DNA of 64,000 nucleotides from Geitlerinema sp. PCC 9228 (GTDB lineage: Bacteria; Cyanobacteriota; Cyanobacteriia; Cyanobacteriales; PCC-9228): the NCBI RefSeq assembly GCF_001870905.1, contig NZ_LNDC01000135.1:1-64000 (forward strand), read 5' to 3'. The stretch's first letter is position 1. Every line of letters begins with the position of its first letter. Below the pieces are notes generated by a model. That model saw only the letters and a list, made by a program, of their open reading frames with translations, was not told the origin of the DNA and did not search any database. This document shows, piece by piece, positions 9,948-18,954 of the stretch. The translations under genes and the position numbers were made by a program.

Positions 9948-10523
9948 ATGCGAGTAATTTTATTAGGACCTCCAGGGGCAGGCAAGGGAACTCAAGCTGC
10001 TACCCTAGCGGAAAAAGAAAATATTCCCCATATTTCTACGGGGGATATTTTGCGCCAGCATGTTGCCGAAGCTACGTCTTTGGGACAGCAGGCAAAATCC
10101 TATATGGAGGCGGGGGATTTGGTCCCTGATGATTTGATTTTGGCGATGATTCGCGATCGCTTGACCCAGGAAGATACCAAACAGCGTGGGTGGATCCTGG
10201 ATGGGTTTCCTCGAAATGTGGATCAAGCTTCCTTTTTGGAACAGTTGCTCTGGGAAATCGAGCAGCCTTTCGACTATGCGGTGAATTTAGAGGTTCCTGA
10301 CGAAACGTTGGTGACCCGCCTGTTGCAACGCGGGCGCGACGACGATACGGAAACAACCATTCGCCGCCGCTTGCAAGTTTATCGGGAACAAACGGCACCG
10401 GTGATTGATTTTTACCGACAGCGCGATCGCTTGCAATCGGTCAATGGCGATCGCTCTATGGCAGAAGTAACCGCAGCTTTGCAAGGCACCCTACAAGAAA
10501 ACCCCAGTACAGCTGGTAAATAA
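9948..10523 (+). CDS. adk: Adenylate kinase
   Basis: Cytoplasmic nucleotide kinase converting AMP and ATP to two ADP. The P-loop GPPGAGKGTQ is near residues 7-16, the AMP-binding segment STGDILR near 30-36, and GFPRN near 86-90. The lid is the short form (LLQRGRDDDTETTIRRRL) without the long zinc-type insertion, giving 191 residues. A 38-base gap follows secY. The internal sequence contains several GCGATCGC octamers. Confidence 0.97.
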   Translation: MRVILLGPPGAGKGTQAATLAEKENIPHISTGDILRQHVAEATSLGQQAKSYMEAGDLVPDDLILAMIRDRLTQEDTKQRGWILDGFPRNVDQASFLEQLLWEIEQPFDYAVNLEVPDETLVTRLLQRGRDDDTETTIRRRLQVYREQTAPVIDFYRQRDRLQSVNGDRSMAEVTAALQGTLQENPSTAGK

Positions 10524-10665
10524 CCGCTGCCAGGCCAACTGCCCTCACCCGGCTAGTTGGACCTGGGTAGGATATCGATGAGTGGCTGGGACCAAAAGCC
10601 TCTTTTCTAAAATAGATTTGGGCAAGCTTCGTCTTAGTCACTCACTGTTATGGAGGAAACCTACC

Positions 10666-10890
10666 TTGGCTAAACAGGATTTAATCGAATTAGAAGGCAC
10701 AGTAACCGAATCACTCCCCAATGCTATGTTTCGCGTCGATCTGGACAATGGCTACAACGTCCTAGCCCATATTTCGGGCAAAATTCGCCGGAACTATATC
10801 AAAATTCTCCCCGGCGATCGCGTGAAAGTGGAACTGACCCCCTACGACCTGAGCAAAGGCCGCATTACCTACCGTTTGCGGAAAAAGTAA
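10666..10890 (+). CDS. infA: Translation initiation factor IF-1
   Basis: S1/OB-fold factor that binds the 30S A site during initiation. The family N terminus ([14 protein letters not shown]) begins at a TTG at 10666, preceded by GGAGG at 10652-10656, giving 74 residues, close to the usual 72-74. The frame is open upstream to 10582 but that part is unrelated to IF-1. The conserved [18 protein letters not shown] and RITYRLRKK end are present. Confidence 0.95.
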   Translation: MAKQDLIELEGTVTESLPNAMFRVDLDNGYNVLAHISGKIRRNYIKILPGDRVKVELTPYDLSKGRITYRLRKK

Positions 10891-10933
10891 CCCAGCATAG
10901 CGTCCTTTCCTGTTGTTTTCCCCCACCAAATCT

Positions 10934-10961
10934 TTGCAATTAAACCGGAAATTGGTATAAT
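10934..10961 (+). promoter_or_regulatory. Predicted sigma70-type promoter before rpmJ
   Basis: TTGCAA (10934-10939) and a perfect TATAAT (10956-10961) are separated by 16 bases, which fits a sigma70 promoter with a start near 10968. It would give the rpmJ-rpsM-rpsK-rpoA part of the cluster its own transcription start, with an unusually long leader of about 360 bases before rpmJ. This is a sequence prediction only. Confidence 0.6.
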
Positions 10962-10969
10962 ATTAAGTT

Positions 10970-11300
10970 TGTAGTGTTGCCTTTATCGGCATCGTCCCCA
11001 GGGAAAGCCCGGGGCTTGTGACTTCCCCGCCACCAGCCGAGGAACCTCCGCCCTTTCTCCGGACAGCGCGGCCGGCAAACGGATCGAAAATACCCAGCGG
11101 AGATGTCCGAGCAGGGGGATAACCGTGCCCTAGCCCAAGCAGCGACGGCCGCGGTGGCGAGCTCGTCACCAACTGCCCTACAGCCGGGGACCTAGACCGT
11201 TCCGCCCAACTGGGATTCCATTTCCCCCGACTCCCTGCTTGGGGAATTGACGGTAGCACCAGCCGCCCGAGCCATTTTCCCTCCACCAAATCCAGCAGTG
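10970..11300 (-). other. GC-rich structured spacer, possible IS605-type right end
   Basis: The 435-base gap between infA and rpmJ is far longer than usual and carries no convincing gene. It is GC-rich with many inverted repeats. Read on the - strand it ends in a hairpin (arms CCCC 10996-10999 and GGGG 11011-11014, with further pairing inside) directly after GGGGAAGTCACAAG, a context I associate with right ends of IS200/IS605-type elements. At the other side TTCCCC (11222-11227) and GGGGAA (11241-11246) could form a second end hairpin. The alternative is a structured 5' leader of rpmJ made from the promoter at 10934-10961. Neither reading is proven. Confidence 0.35.
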
Positions 11301-11325
11301 GTTTCCAAACGCCCAAATTATAGTT

Positions 11326-11439
11326 ATGAAAGTAAGAGCATCCGTCAAAAAAATTTGCGATCGATGCCGCGTCATTCGCCGTCGCGGCCGCGTGATGGTT
11401 ATATGTTCTAACCCGAAACACAAGCAACGTCAAGGTTAG
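11326..11439 (+). CDS. rpmJ: 50S ribosomal protein L36
   Basis: Small zinc-binding large-subunit protein of 37 residues, beginning [20 protein letters not shown]. The zinc ligands Cys11, Cys14, Cys27 and His32 of the C+ type of L36 are all present. It lies between infA and rpsM, its normal place, but behind an unusually long spacer. Confidence 0.95.
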   Translation: MKVRASVKKICDRCRVIRRRGRVMVICSNPKHKQRQG

Positions 11440-11529
11440 CCCCACCATCGCGCTCTTAGAGCCTGCCAATCGGCTGGCCATATGTGTTGTTTGTAGTTAT
11501 TGCAGCTAGAAAAAGCAAGGGAGACAATC

Positions 11530-11913
11530 GTGGCACGGATTGCTAGTGTCGATTTACCGCGCGACAAGCGCATTGAAATCGCCCTTACCTACATTTACGG
11601 CATTGGGTATACCCGGGCTCGGGAAATCTTAGCCCAGACCAGAATTAGTCCCGACACCAGGGTCAAAGACCTGCAAGATTCTGAAGTCGCTACTTTGCGG
11701 GACACCATCGAAAACAACTACCAAGTTGAAGGGGACCTGCGACGTTGGGAAACCATGAACGTCAAGCGTCTCATGGACATTGGTTGCTATCGGGGGCGTC
11801 GCCACCGCATGGGATTGCCCGTACGCGGTCAAAGAACCCGCACCAACGCCCGCAGCCGGCGCGGCGGTCGCAAAACCATTGCCAACAAGCGGAAAGCCCC
11901 TTCCCCCAAATAA
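11530..11913 (+). CDS. rpsM: 30S ribosomal protein S13
   Basis: Small-subunit head protein contacting L5 and the P-site tRNA. The GTG at 11530 gives [21 protein letters not shown], the canonical S13 start, and 127 residues; the frame is open from 11500 but that part is not S13-like. GTG is preceded by GGGAG at 11519-11523. The conserved [14 protein letters not shown] segment is near the C terminus. Confidence 0.96.
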   Translation: MARIASVDLPRDKRIEIALTYIYGIGYTRAREILAQTRISPDTRVKDLQDSEVATLRDTIENNYQVEGDLRRWETMNVKRLMDIGCYRGRRHRMGLPVRGQRTRTNARSRRGGRKTIANKRKAPSPK

Positions 11914-12183
11914 CCGTCAGACAGAGGGCCTTCTCAATCGAGGCCTTGCCCCGACCAACCTACCCACTCCCCACGCAGCACCCGCAGCCACTTGGTCTGA
12001 GGGACAACTCTCTGGGCGAGGGGGTATCTGTTTCGTGGTTCCACCGCAGGAAACGTACTTCTGAAGCCTCAGTTGCTTTGGGAGCCTACTAGCGGTCCTG
12101 AAAACCCGCTTGGCAAATCGCCAATGTCATTGTTCCTATCCATCGTTCGCAGCAAATTTCAAAGTTCTCAAAGTTAAAGTCCT
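11914..12183 (+). other. Long structured spacer between rpsM and rpsK
   Basis: This 270-base gap is long for the alpha operon and has no convincing gene. Its middle contains GC-rich inverted repeats, and 12045-12085 reads GGAAACGTACTTCTGAAGCC followed by a weak hairpin. This resembles the guide-RNA/right-end part of some cyanobacterial IS200/IS605-type elements, but the resemblance rests on my memory of such sequences. A structured intergenic leader for rpsK is the alternative. Confidence 0.25.
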
Positions 12184-12573
12184 ATGGCAAAACCAAAAAA
12201 AGGCGGAGCTCGCAAACAAAAGAAAAATGTCCCGAATGGGGTAGCGTACATCCAGTCTACATTTAACAACACCATCGTAACCATTAGCGACACCAATGGA
12301 GAAGTAGTTTCCTGGTCATCAGCCGGTGCCACTGGATTTAAAGGTGCCAAAAAAGGAACTCCCTTCGCCGCCCAAACCGCAGCAGAAAACGCCGCGCGCA
12401 AAGCCAGCGACCAGGGCATGCGCCAAATTGAAGTCATGGTCAGCGGTCCTGGTGCCGGTCGGGAAACTGCCATCCGCGCTTTGCAAGCCGCCGGGCTGGA
12501 AATCACCCTCATTCGCGATGTAACGCCCATTCCCCACAACGGCTGTCGTCCCCCCAAACGCCGTCGCGTCTAA
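12184..12573 (+). CDS. rpsK: 30S ribosomal protein S11
   Basis: Platform protein of the small subunit near the Shine-Dalgarno helix. The 129-residue product has [18 protein letters not shown], the [18 protein letters not shown] stretch and the C-terminal signature [20 protein letters not shown]. It lies between rpsM and rpoA as in other bacteria. Confidence 0.97.
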   Translation: MAKPKKGGARKQKKNVPNGVAYIQSTFNNTIVTISDTNGEVVSWSSAGATGFKGAKKGTPFAAQTAAENAARKASDQGMRQIEVMVSGPGAGRETAIRALQAAGLEITLIRDVTPIPHNGCRPPKRRRV

Positions 12574-12713
12574 GGGATGGCTACTGCTTCGGGAGATTTT
12601 TTAGGATTGAGATCGCTCAGCTCAATACCGAACAGCACTCCGCAGCCTCGCAGCAAATACCGATTCGGAAGGCAAAGAGCTTTCCGTTGATACAGGAGAA
12701 GGGAGGTTACTCC

Positions 12714-13664
12714 GTGGCGCAGTTTCAAATAGAATGTGTGGAAACCCACACAATTGAATCCGATCGCAGTCAATACGGCAAATTCGTCATCGAACCGCTA
12801 GAAAGAGGGCAAGGAACCACCGTCGGCAACGCTCTGCGGCGGGTGCTGCTGTCCAACCTAGAAGGAACCGCAGTCACGGCGGTGCGGATTGCCGGCGTCA
12901 ATCACGAATTTGCCACCATTCCAGGCGTGCGGGAGGATGTGCTCGAAATTCTGCTCAACATGAAAGAGATCGTCCTCAGAAGCCATTCCTCCCAGCCACA
13001 AATCGGTCGGTTGTTGGTTCAGGGACCTGCCGAAGCTCGAGCGGAACACTTTGACGTTCCCTCGGAAGTGGAAACCATCAATCCCAACCAGCATATTGCT
13101 ACCCTTTCGGAGGGGGCAACCCTGGAAATGGAGTTTCGCATCGAGCGAGGAGTGGGCTACCGACCAGTAGAAAAAAGTCAAGAAGACGGATCGGCTTTGG
13201 ACTTTCTGCAAATCGATGCCGTCTTTATGCCCGTGCGGAAGGTAAACTATATTGTCGAAGATGCCCGGGTAGGCGGTTCTTTGGAAAAAGAGCGGCTGAT
13301 TTGGGAAATTTGGACCAACGGTAGCTTGCCCCCCCAAGAAGCCCTCAGCGAAGCAGCCAAAGTGCTGGTGGATTTGTTTTCGCCGCTCAAGGATATTACT
13401 TTGGAGTCCATGGACAAAGAAGAATCTCCCGTGGAAGACCCCACCAGCCAGATTCCCATCGAAGAACTGCAGCTATCCGTACGTGCTTACAATTGCCTCA
13501 AACGCGCCCAAATCAATTCAGTAGCCGACTTACTGGATTATACCCAGGAAGAACTTCTAGAAATTAAAAACTTCGGGCAGAAATCTGCCGACGAGGTAAT
13601 CGAAGCCCTGCAAAAACGTTTGGGGATTACCCTTCCCCAAGAAAAACCAGCCAGAACGCCGTAG
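12714..13664 (+). CDS. rpoA: DNA-directed RNA polymerase subunit alpha
   Basis: Assembly and regulatory subunit of RNA polymerase. The GTG at 12714, preceded by GGGAGG at 12701-12706, starts MAQFQIECVE and gives 316 residues. The N-terminal domain shows ERGQGTTVGNALRRVLLSN; the C-terminal DNA-binding domain follows a short acidic linker near residue 235 and carries LSVRAYNCLKRAQINSVADLL and KNFGQKSADEVIEALQ. The frame is open from 12687 but that part is not conserved. Confidence 0.97.
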   Translation: MAQFQIECVETHTIESDRSQYGKFVIEPLERGQGTTVGNALRRVLLSNLEGTAVTAVRIAGVNHEFATIPGVREDVLEILLNMKEIVLRSHSSQPQIGRLLVQGPAEARAEHFDVPSEVETINPNQHIATLSEGATLEMEFRIERGVGYRPVEKSQEDGSALDFLQIDAVFMPVRKVNYIVEDARVGGSLEKERLIWEIWTNGSLPPQEALSEAAKVLVDLFSPLKDITLESMDKEESPVEDPTSQIPIEELQLSVRAYNCLKRAQINSVADLLDYTQEELLEIKNFGQKSADEVIEALQKRLGITLPQEKPARTP

Positions 13665-13683
13665 ACATTGAAGCGCTGCCTCT

Positions 13684-13701
13684 CCCCTGCCATGCCAGGG
13701 G
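13684..13701. terminator. Hairpin between rpoA and rplQ
   Basis: A perfect 6-bp stem (CCCCTG / CAGGGG) with a six-base loop lies 19 bases after the rpoA stop. No T-run follows, so it may be a processing or partial termination site within the operon rather than a full terminator. Confidence 0.35.
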
Positions 13702-13782
13702 CTGGCTGGTCGGGAACGCCCTTAGTTATGGCGTATCCGTCTTTCTCATCCACTTGTCGTTTGAAGATATTTCCGTACAACC

Positions 13783-14133
13783 ATGCGTCACCGTCGTCGT
13801 GTTCCCCATCTAAGCAAGCCAGCCGACCAAAGGCGGGCGCTGTTGCGATCGCTAACCACCGAACTCATCCGCCACGGTCGCGTCACCACCACCAAAGCCC
13901 GGGCCAAAGCCGTCCGCTCCGAAGCCGAACGGATTGTCAACCTAGCCAAAAAAGGAACCCTGGAAGACCGGCGGCGGGCCTTGGGCTACCTTTACGATAA
14001 AAACCTCGTGCATGCCCTGTTCAGCCAAGTCCACGAACGCTACGGCGATCGCCAAGGGGGTTATACCCGCATCATCCGCACCGTCAGCCGCCGCGGCGAC
14101 AACGCGGATATGGCGATTGTGGAGCTGGTCTAG
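13783..14133 (+). CDS. rplQ: 50S ribosomal protein L17
   Basis: Large-subunit protein near the tunnel exit. The 116-residue protein starts [20 protein letters not shown] and has [23 protein letters not shown], the L17 signature. It follows rpoA, and truA begins 16 bases downstream. Confidence 0.96.
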   Translation: MRHRRRVPHLSKPADQRRALLRSLTTELIRHGRVTTTKARAKAVRSEAERIVNLAKKGTLEDRRRALGYLYDKNLVHALFSQVHERYGDRQGGYTRIIRTVSRRGDNADMAIVELV

Positions 14134-14148
14134 CAGGCCGGGCCATTC

Positions 14149-15021
14149 ATGAGTGCGTCCAAGCAGCGAATTGCCCTGGTTCTCCAGTACGTGGGGACCC
14201 ATTTTCACGGATGGCAGCGGCAACCCCAGCAACGCACCGTCCAAGAAGAAGTGGAAAACGCGATCGCTTCCATTGCCCAACAACAGGTTCCCCTCATTGC
14301 CGCCGGCAGAACCGATACGGGCGTTCACGCCGCTGCCCAAGTAGCCCACTTTGAAGCCAACAGCTCCATTCCGGCCACCAAATGGAAAGCGGTCTTAAAC
14401 GCCCAACTACCCGCAGATATCACCATTTTAGACTCGCAATCGGTTCCCGCCAACTGGCATGCACGCTTTTCCGCGATCTGGCGTCGCTATCGCTATACCA
14501 TCTATACCGACGCCATCCCCAACCTATTCATCCGGCCCTTTGCTTGGCACTACTACCACGCCGCGCTCGATGAACTAGCCATCCAACAAGCACTGATTCC
14601 CTTACTCGGGCAGCACCACCTGTCCGCTTTTCAGCGCAGCGGTTCCCAACGCACCCATGCTTGGGTCAACGTCCACCGCGCCACCTGCCGGCGTCTGGGG
14701 TCTTTCCTGTACATCGACATGCAAGCCAATGCCTTTCTCTACGGCATGATGCGTTTGCTGGTAGGCATGCTAGTGTTGGTAGGGAGAAAACAGCTCTCCG
14801 TAGCTGACTTTCAAGATATTTGGCAGCAAGAACGGCGCGAACTGGTGAAATACGCTGCCCCCGCCCACGGATTGTGTTTGCTGGGTGTAGGCTATCCCCA
14901 TTCCCCCTTTTCTCCGCGCATTTGGCAGGCTACCATGCCCCACTTTCTGGTTCGTCCCCTGACGGCCGATGCTCCCCCACCTGCCTCCACCTGCCATGGG
15001 CCAACCCAGGAGTCACTATAA
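14149..15021 (+). CDS. truA: tRNA pseudouridine(38-40) synthase
   Basis: Converts uridines 38-40 of the tRNA anticodon arm to pseudouridine. The catalytic Asp lies in [14 protein letters not shown] near residues 47-60. Other TruA features are the FHGWQRQP segment, RYRYTIY, and [14 protein letters not shown] near the C terminus. At 290 residues it is slightly longer than E. coli TruA, with a Pro-rich tail. Placement between rplQ and rplM is the common cyanobacterial order. Confidence 0.95.
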   Translation: MSASKQRIALVLQYVGTHFHGWQRQPQQRTVQEEVENAIASIAQQQVPLIAAGRTDTGVHAAAQVAHFEANSSIPATKWKAVLNAQLPADITILDSQSVPANWHARFSAIWRRYRYTIYTDAIPNLFIRPFAWHYYHAALDELAIQQALIPLLGQHHLSAFQRSGSQRTHAWVNVHRATCRRLGSFLYIDMQANAFLYGMMRLLVGMLVLVGRKQLSVADFQDIWQQERRELVKYAAPAHGLCLLGVGYPHSPFSPRIWQATMPHFLVRPLTADAPPPASTCHGPTQESL

Positions 15022-15032
15022 GGATCGAAACA

Positions 15033-15497
15033 ATGAACAAAACCTACACACCCACCCCCAAAGACGTAGAACGTCCCTGGTACGTCGTTGATGCCTCTGG
15101 GCAGCGTCTGGGACGTTTGGCCAGCGAACTGGCCAACCTCTTAAAAGGCAAAACCAACCCCCAATACGCGCCCCACATGGATACGGGAGCTTTCGTCGTC
15201 GTGGTCAACGCCGATAAAGTGGCCGTGACCGGTAAAAAACGCTATCAAAAGCTCTACCGCCGCCACTCCGGAAGACCCGGCGGCATGAAGGTAGAGACCT
15301 TCGAGCAGCTGAAAAACCGCATTCCCGAGCGCATCATCCAAGAAGCTGTCAAAGGCATGCTCCCCAAAAACACCTTGGGGCGGCAAATGCTGAAAAAACT
15401 CAAAATCTATGCCGGTCCGGAACATCCCCACACCGCGCAAAAACCACAAAAAATTGACTTGCAAACCATTCCGAAAGGAGGAGAATCATGGCAGTAA
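15033..15497 (+). CDS. rplM: 50S ribosomal protein L13
   Basis: Early-assembly large-subunit protein. The ATG at 15033 ([21 protein letters not shown]) gives 154 residues; the frame is open far upstream inside truA but without L13 similarity. Conserved features include [18 protein letters not shown] and the [20 protein letters not shown] segment. A purine-rich stretch (AAAGGAGGAG, 15475-15484) near its end is the ribosome-binding site of rpsI, which overlaps it by ten bases. Confidence 0.96.
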   Translation: MNKTYTPTPKDVERPWYVVDASGQRLGRLASELANLLKGKTNPQYAPHMDTGAFVVVVNADKVAVTGKKRYQKLYRRHSGRPGGMKVETFEQLKNRIPERIIQEAVKGMLPKNTLGRQMLKKLKIYAGPEHPHTAQKPQKIDLQTIPKGGESWQ

Positions 15498-15898
15498 ACG
15501 AAACCGACCGGGTTGTCTATCGAGGAACCGGTCGCCGCAAAACCTCTGTAGCTAGAGTGCGTTTGGTTCCCGGAGATGGTCAAGTCACCATTAACAAAAA
15601 GAGTGCCGACGACTACTTTCAAGAAAATCCCAGTCATCTGGCCAAACTAAAATCTCCCATGGAGACCCTGGGACTGGAAAACGACTACGATGTCTTGGTC
15701 AACGTCCACGGCGGCGGCTTGACCGGACAGTCAGAAGCCATTCGTTTGGGGGTGGCGCGGGCGATTTGCCAGCTCGACCCGGAAAACCGCCATCCCCTCA
15801 AGAGCGAAGGCTATTTGACCCGTGACCCCAGGGCAAAAGAACGGCGCAAGTACGGGCTGCGTAAAGCTCGCAAGTCCCCGCAATACTCGAAACGCTAG
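15488..15898 (+). CDS. rpsI: 30S ribosomal protein S9
   Basis: Small-subunit protein whose C-terminal Arg reaches the P-site tRNA. The 136-residue protein has [17 protein letters not shown] and ends with [11 protein letters not shown], the conserved tail. It overlaps rplM by ten bases, so translation is probably coupled. Confidence 0.97.
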   Translation: MAVNETDRVVYRGTGRRKTSVARVRLVPGDGQVTINKKSADDYFQENPSHLAKLKSPMETLGLENDYDVLVNVHGGGLTGQSEAIRLGVARAICQLDPENRHPLKSEGYLTRDPRAKERRKYGLRKARKSPQYSKR

Positions 15899-16039
15899 AT
15901 CGCAGGGACTGGCAAAAAACGTTAAAATAACAATAACAGCGGTAGATTGGGCGCTGCAATCTGCCGTCCCCAATCATTCCAGCGAGAATCTTTCTTTCTA
16001 CTGTTTCATCGTATCATTGGCTATTTTTCGGAGTTGGTT

Positions 16040-16267
16040 ATGCCCAAACCAGACATTCACCCTCAATGGTATCCCGAAGCGAAAGTTTACTGTAACGGCG
16101 AGTGGGTAACCACCGTCGGTTCTACCCAACCGGAACTTCACGTAGACGTTTGGTCGGGGAACCATCCTTTCTACACGGGAACCCAACGAATTATTGACAC
16201 GGAAGGACGTGTCGAGCGGTTCTTGAGAAAATATGGTATGAAAGGAAAAAACAACCAGACAAAATAA
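16040..16267 (+). CDS. rpmE: 50S ribosomal protein L31
   Basis: Large-subunit protein bridging the subunits. The ATG at 16040 gives MPKPDIHPQWYPEAKVYCNG and 75 residues. The family segments TTVGSTQPELHVDVWSGNHPFYTG and RVERFLRKYGMK are clear. Only one Cys (in YCNG) is present, so this is not the zinc-binding CXXC form. The frame is open upstream to 15947 without similarity. Confidence 0.95.
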   Translation: MPKPDIHPQWYPEAKVYCNGEWVTTVGSTQPELHVDVWSGNHPFYTGTQRIIDTEGRVERFLRKYGMKGKNNQTK

Positions 16268-16320
16268 ATAATCAGGTGTCCTACGAGGGGCATTTTGATG
16301 CTGGTTGGGTCCTTGTTCTT

Positions 16321-16348
16321 TTCTAGCAGCGCCAAGGGGCTGCTAGAA
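16321..16348. terminator. Strong hairpin between rpmE and prfA
   Basis: A perfect 10-bp stem (TTCTAGCAGC / GCTGCTAGAA) with an eight-base loop lies 53 bases after the rpmE stop and 34 bases before prfA. There is no T-run downstream. It may terminate part of the ribosomal transcript or stabilise its 3' end. Confidence 0.5.
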
Positions 16349-16382
16349 TTCTCTGCTATCTCGACATGGCGATCGCGGCATT

Positions 16383-17501
16383 ATGGCTGAAGCTTATTTA
16401 CTCAACAAACTACAATCCGTCGAACAAACCTATCAAGAGCTAACGCGCCGTCTGGCCGATCCGGATGTAAGCAGCGATCCGAGCGAGCTGCAACGGATTG
16501 CCAAAGAGCGTTCGATGCTTGATGACATCATCAGTACCTACAACACCTGGAAAGAGGTGAACGAGGAACTAGACGGAGCCAAACAAATTCTTAAAGATGC
16601 GGGTGGCGACCAGGAAATGCGCGAAATGGCGCAGCTGGAAGTCCAACAGTTACAAGAAAAACTAGAAAATATTGAAAATCGCTTAAAAATCTTGCTTTTG
16701 CCGCGCGATCCCAACGATGAGAAAAGCATTATGTTGGAAGTGCGCGCTGGTACCGGAGGCGATGAAGCCTGCATTTGGGCGGGGGATTTGGTGCGCATGT
16801 ACACCCGCTACGCTCAAAGCCAAAACTGGCAGGTGAAGTTGTTAAGCGAATCCCCTTCAGAGGCTGGCGGGTTTAAAGAAGCCATTCTGGAAATTCGCGG
16901 CGATTGGGTATACAGCAAGCTAAAATACGAAGCCGGCGTACACCGGGTGCAACGGGTACCAGCCACCGAAGCGGGGGGTCGCGTGCATACGTCTACAGCT
17001 ACGGTGGCCGTGATGCCGGAAGTGGACGATGTGGATGTGCAAATCGATCCCAAAGATGTGGAAATTAAAACCGCACGTGCCAGCGGTGCCGGTGGGCAAA
17101 ATGTGAACAAGGTGGAAACCGCTGTCGATTTGTACCACAAACCAACGGGATGGCGTATTTTCTGTCAAGAAGAGCGATCGCAGCTGCAAAACCGCGAACG
17201 TGCCATGCAAATTTTGCGCGCCAAACTGTACGAATGGGAGCTGCAAAAACAGCATAGCGAAGTTACGGACATGCGGCGATCGCAAATTGGCGGCGGCGAA
17301 CGTTCCGAAAAAATCCGCACTTACAACTACAAAGACAACCGCGTCACCGACCACCGTCTCAACCAAAATTTCAACCTCGATACGGTTTTGGAAGGAGATA
17401 CCCTTGCCGGCAACCACAACCTGGAATCCATTATCCAAGCCTGTATTGCCAAAGACCAACAGGAAAAGCTCAGCAAATTGGCAGAAACAGCCTCCGCTTA
17501 A
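16383..17501 (+). CDS. prfA: Peptide chain release factor 1
   Basis: Recognises UAA and UAG stop codons and triggers release of the finished peptide. The stop-recognition tripeptide Pro-Ala-Thr is in [16 protein letters not shown], which marks RF1 rather than RF2. The catalytic GGQ is in [16 protein letters not shown]. The protein is 372 residues with an N-terminal coiled-coil domain, close to the usual 360. It follows the L31 gene, as is common in cyanobacteria. Confidence 0.97.
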   Translation: MAEAYLLNKLQSVEQTYQELTRRLADPDVSSDPSELQRIAKERSMLDDIISTYNTWKEVNEELDGAKQILKDAGGDQEMREMAQLEVQQLQEKLENIENRLKILLLPRDPNDEKSIMLEVRAGTGGDEACIWAGDLVRMYTRYAQSQNWQVKLLSESPSEAGGFKEAILEIRGDWVYSKLKYEAGVHRVQRVPATEAGGRVHTSTATVAVMPEVDDVDVQIDPKDVEIKTARASGAGGQNVNKVETAVDLYHKPTGWRIFCQEERSQLQNRERAMQILRAKLYEWELQKQHSEVTDMRRSQIGGGERSEKIRTYNYKDNRVTDHRLNQNFNLDTVLEGDTLAGNHNLESIIQACIAKDQQEKLSKLAETASA

Positions 17502-17683
17502 AAAAACCAGGCAGTTTTCGGAAAAAGGTAGGCAAAAGTTGGGCAAGCTCGGAGAAAATATAGCCGCGATCGACCCATTTTTTGGTAGCGTACTACTCGG
17601 GGGCGATCGCGTTCCCCATACCTACCTAGTTTTTAAGTAATTTTCACTAGTTCTTTATCGTACTGTCTTGGGAGAAAAGGAAC

Positions 17684-17872
17684 ATGTCTATTTTGTTTCA
17701 AGTAGCTTTAACGGCGCTGGTTTTACTTTCTTTCGTGATGGTGGTGGCTGTGCCAGTTGCCTATGCTTCTCCTGCCAACTGGGATCAATCCAAAAGATTG
17801 ATTTTCGTTGGTTCTGGATTGTGGATTCTTTTGGTGATCGCCGTTGGCGTTCTCAACTACCTGGTGGTATAA
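17684..17872 (+). CDS. psbZ: Photosystem II protein PsbZ (Ycf9)
   Basis: Small two-helix subunit of the photosystem II core that stabilises antenna contacts. It is 62 residues: a first membrane helix ([24 protein letters not shown]), a short polar loop ([10 protein letters not shown]) and a second helix ending NYLVV. Length and loop sequence match the PsbZ family. GGAG-type ribosome-binding bases lie at 17670-17674 and 17679-17682. A strong hairpin follows at 17921-17963, and ribH lies downstream, a pairing often seen in cyanobacteria. Confidence 0.95.
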   Translation: MSILFQVALTALVLLSFVMVVAVPVAYASPANWDQSKRLIFVGSGLWILLVIAVGVLNYLVV

Positions 17873-17920
17873 CCTCTAGCAGCTTCCAAGCCTATAGCCA
17901 AAAAATTTTGCTAGGTATGC

Positions 17921-17963
17921 GGGAAAAAGTGGGCGGGGTTGACCCTGCCCGATGCCTTTTTCC
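17921..17963. terminator. Terminator hairpin after psbZ
   Basis: A long interrupted stem: outer arms GGGAAAAAG (17921-17929) and CTTTTTCCC (17955-17963), inner arms GGGCGGGG and CCCTGCCC. It follows the psbZ stop by 48 bases. The T-rich 3' arm and downstream TCTATTTTTG suit intrinsic termination. Confidence 0.7.
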
Positions 17964-18035
17964 CCTCTATTTTTGATATTCATTTTCAACCGTTCAAAAT
18001 CTCTATAAATCTCTATTTCATCAACCACAGCCAAC

Positions 18036-18656
18036 ATGACTGTTTTTGAAGGAACTTTTACCGACGCGCAATCCTTGCAATTCGCGATCGCTATTGGTCG
18101 TTTTAACGACATGATTACCAACAAGCTCCTGCAGGGATGCCAGGATTGCCTCCAGCGTCACGGTGTCGATACCAACCCCCATGGTAGCCAAGTTGATTAT
18201 ATCTGGGTGCCCGGTAGCTTCGAGCTGCCCATGGTAGCCCGCCAGTTAGCCCTTGCTAGCAACTACGATGCTATTATTTGTCTGGGAGCGGTCATTCGCG
18301 GTCAAACGCCCCACTTTGACTACGTAGCCGCCGAAGCCTCCAAAGGCATTGCCAACGCCAGCTTCCAAACCGGCGTTCCCGTGGTTTTTGGGGTAATTAC
18401 CGCCGATACCATGCAGCAAGCCTTAGAACGGGCTGGCATCAAAAGCAATTTGGGGTGGAGTTATGCCATGAATGCTCTGGAGATGGGCAGCCTCATGCGT
18501 AATTTACGGCAAAATGCGATCGCGGGCAAACTCGGTCACTCCCCCGGCATGCTAGCTGGTTCGGCAGAAGGGGAAAACACCACCACCAAACCCGCCGAAT
18601 CCAGTGTTTGGTTTTCCCCATCCGAAACGCCGGAAGATTTTGGCGAGCAAATTTAA
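18036..18656 (+). CDS. ribH: 6,7-dimethyl-8-ribityllumazine synthase
   Basis: Penultimate enzyme of riboflavin synthesis, condensing the ribityl-aminouracil with dihydroxybutanone phosphate. Family signatures: [10 protein letters not shown] near residues 18-27, WVPGSFELP near 55-63, [17 protein letters not shown] (catalytic His included) near 83-99, and [21 protein letters not shown]. The core ends near residue 156 ([14 protein letters not shown]). About 50 extra residues follow, rich in Ser, Thr, Glu and Pro, beyond the usual length. Confidence 0.95.
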   Translation: MTVFEGTFTDAQSLQFAIAIGRFNDMITNKLLQGCQDCLQRHGVDTNPHGSQVDYIWVPGSFELPMVARQLALASNYDAIICLGAVIRGQTPHFDYVAAEASKGIANASFQTGVPVVFGVITADTMQQALERAGIKSNLGWSYAMNALEMGSLMRNLRQNAIAGKLGHSPGMLAGSAEGENTTTKPAESSVWFSPSETPEDFGEQI

Positions 18657-18663
18657 AAATCCC

Positions 18664-18692
18664 TTGACACTCCCGGAAACTTTTGCCATAAT
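18664..18692 (+). promoter_or_regulatory. Near-consensus sigma70 promoter for tRNA-Gly
   Basis: A perfect TTGACA (18664-18669) and CATAAT (18687-18692) are separated by 17 bases, the ideal spacing. Transcription would start near 18699, about 36 bases before the tRNA. It begins just eight bases after the ribH stop. Confidence 0.75.
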
Positions 18693-18734
18693 AATAAAAG
18701 GCTTTCACGGAAAGCACCCGATCGACCAAAGCAA

Positions 18735-18806
18735 GCGGGTATAGCTCAGTGGTAGAGCGCCACCTTGCCAAGGTGGATGTCGCGCGTTCGAATCGCGTTA
18801 CCCGCT
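18735..18806 (+). tRNA. tRNA-Gly (GCC)
   Basis: A full cloverleaf: acceptor GCGGGTA / TACCCGC, D-arm GCTC...GAGC, anticodon stem CCACC / GGTGG with loop TTGCCAA (anticodon GCC), and T-arm GCGCG-TTCGAAT-CGCGT. The discriminator base is T; CCA is not encoded. Confidence 0.97.
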
Positions 18807-18827
18807 CTTTTTCATTTTTCAGCAACA

Positions 18828-18870
18828 AACCTAGGGAAAAGGTCGTTGGCACCTACCCCTAGGTTTTTTT
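18828..18870 (+). terminator. Intrinsic terminator after tRNA-Gly
   Basis: A 9-bp stem (AACCTAGGG / CCCTAGGTT) with a 20-base loop runs directly into a T-tract (18864-18870). It lies 21 bases after the tRNA end. Confidence 0.8.
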
Positions 18871-18954
18871 GTGGACAGACGAACAAGGGTGGCACAAAAG
18901 TCCACCCTCCTAAGAAATATATTGATATAGCGATCGCCCTCTAGCTGGGAGAAA

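Noticed and set aside
10963-11481. 172-residue open frame on the - strand over the infA-rpmJ gap and rpmJ
   Set aside because: It runs antisense through the real rpmJ gene and has no ribosome-binding site or family signature; its openness follows from GC-rich sequence.
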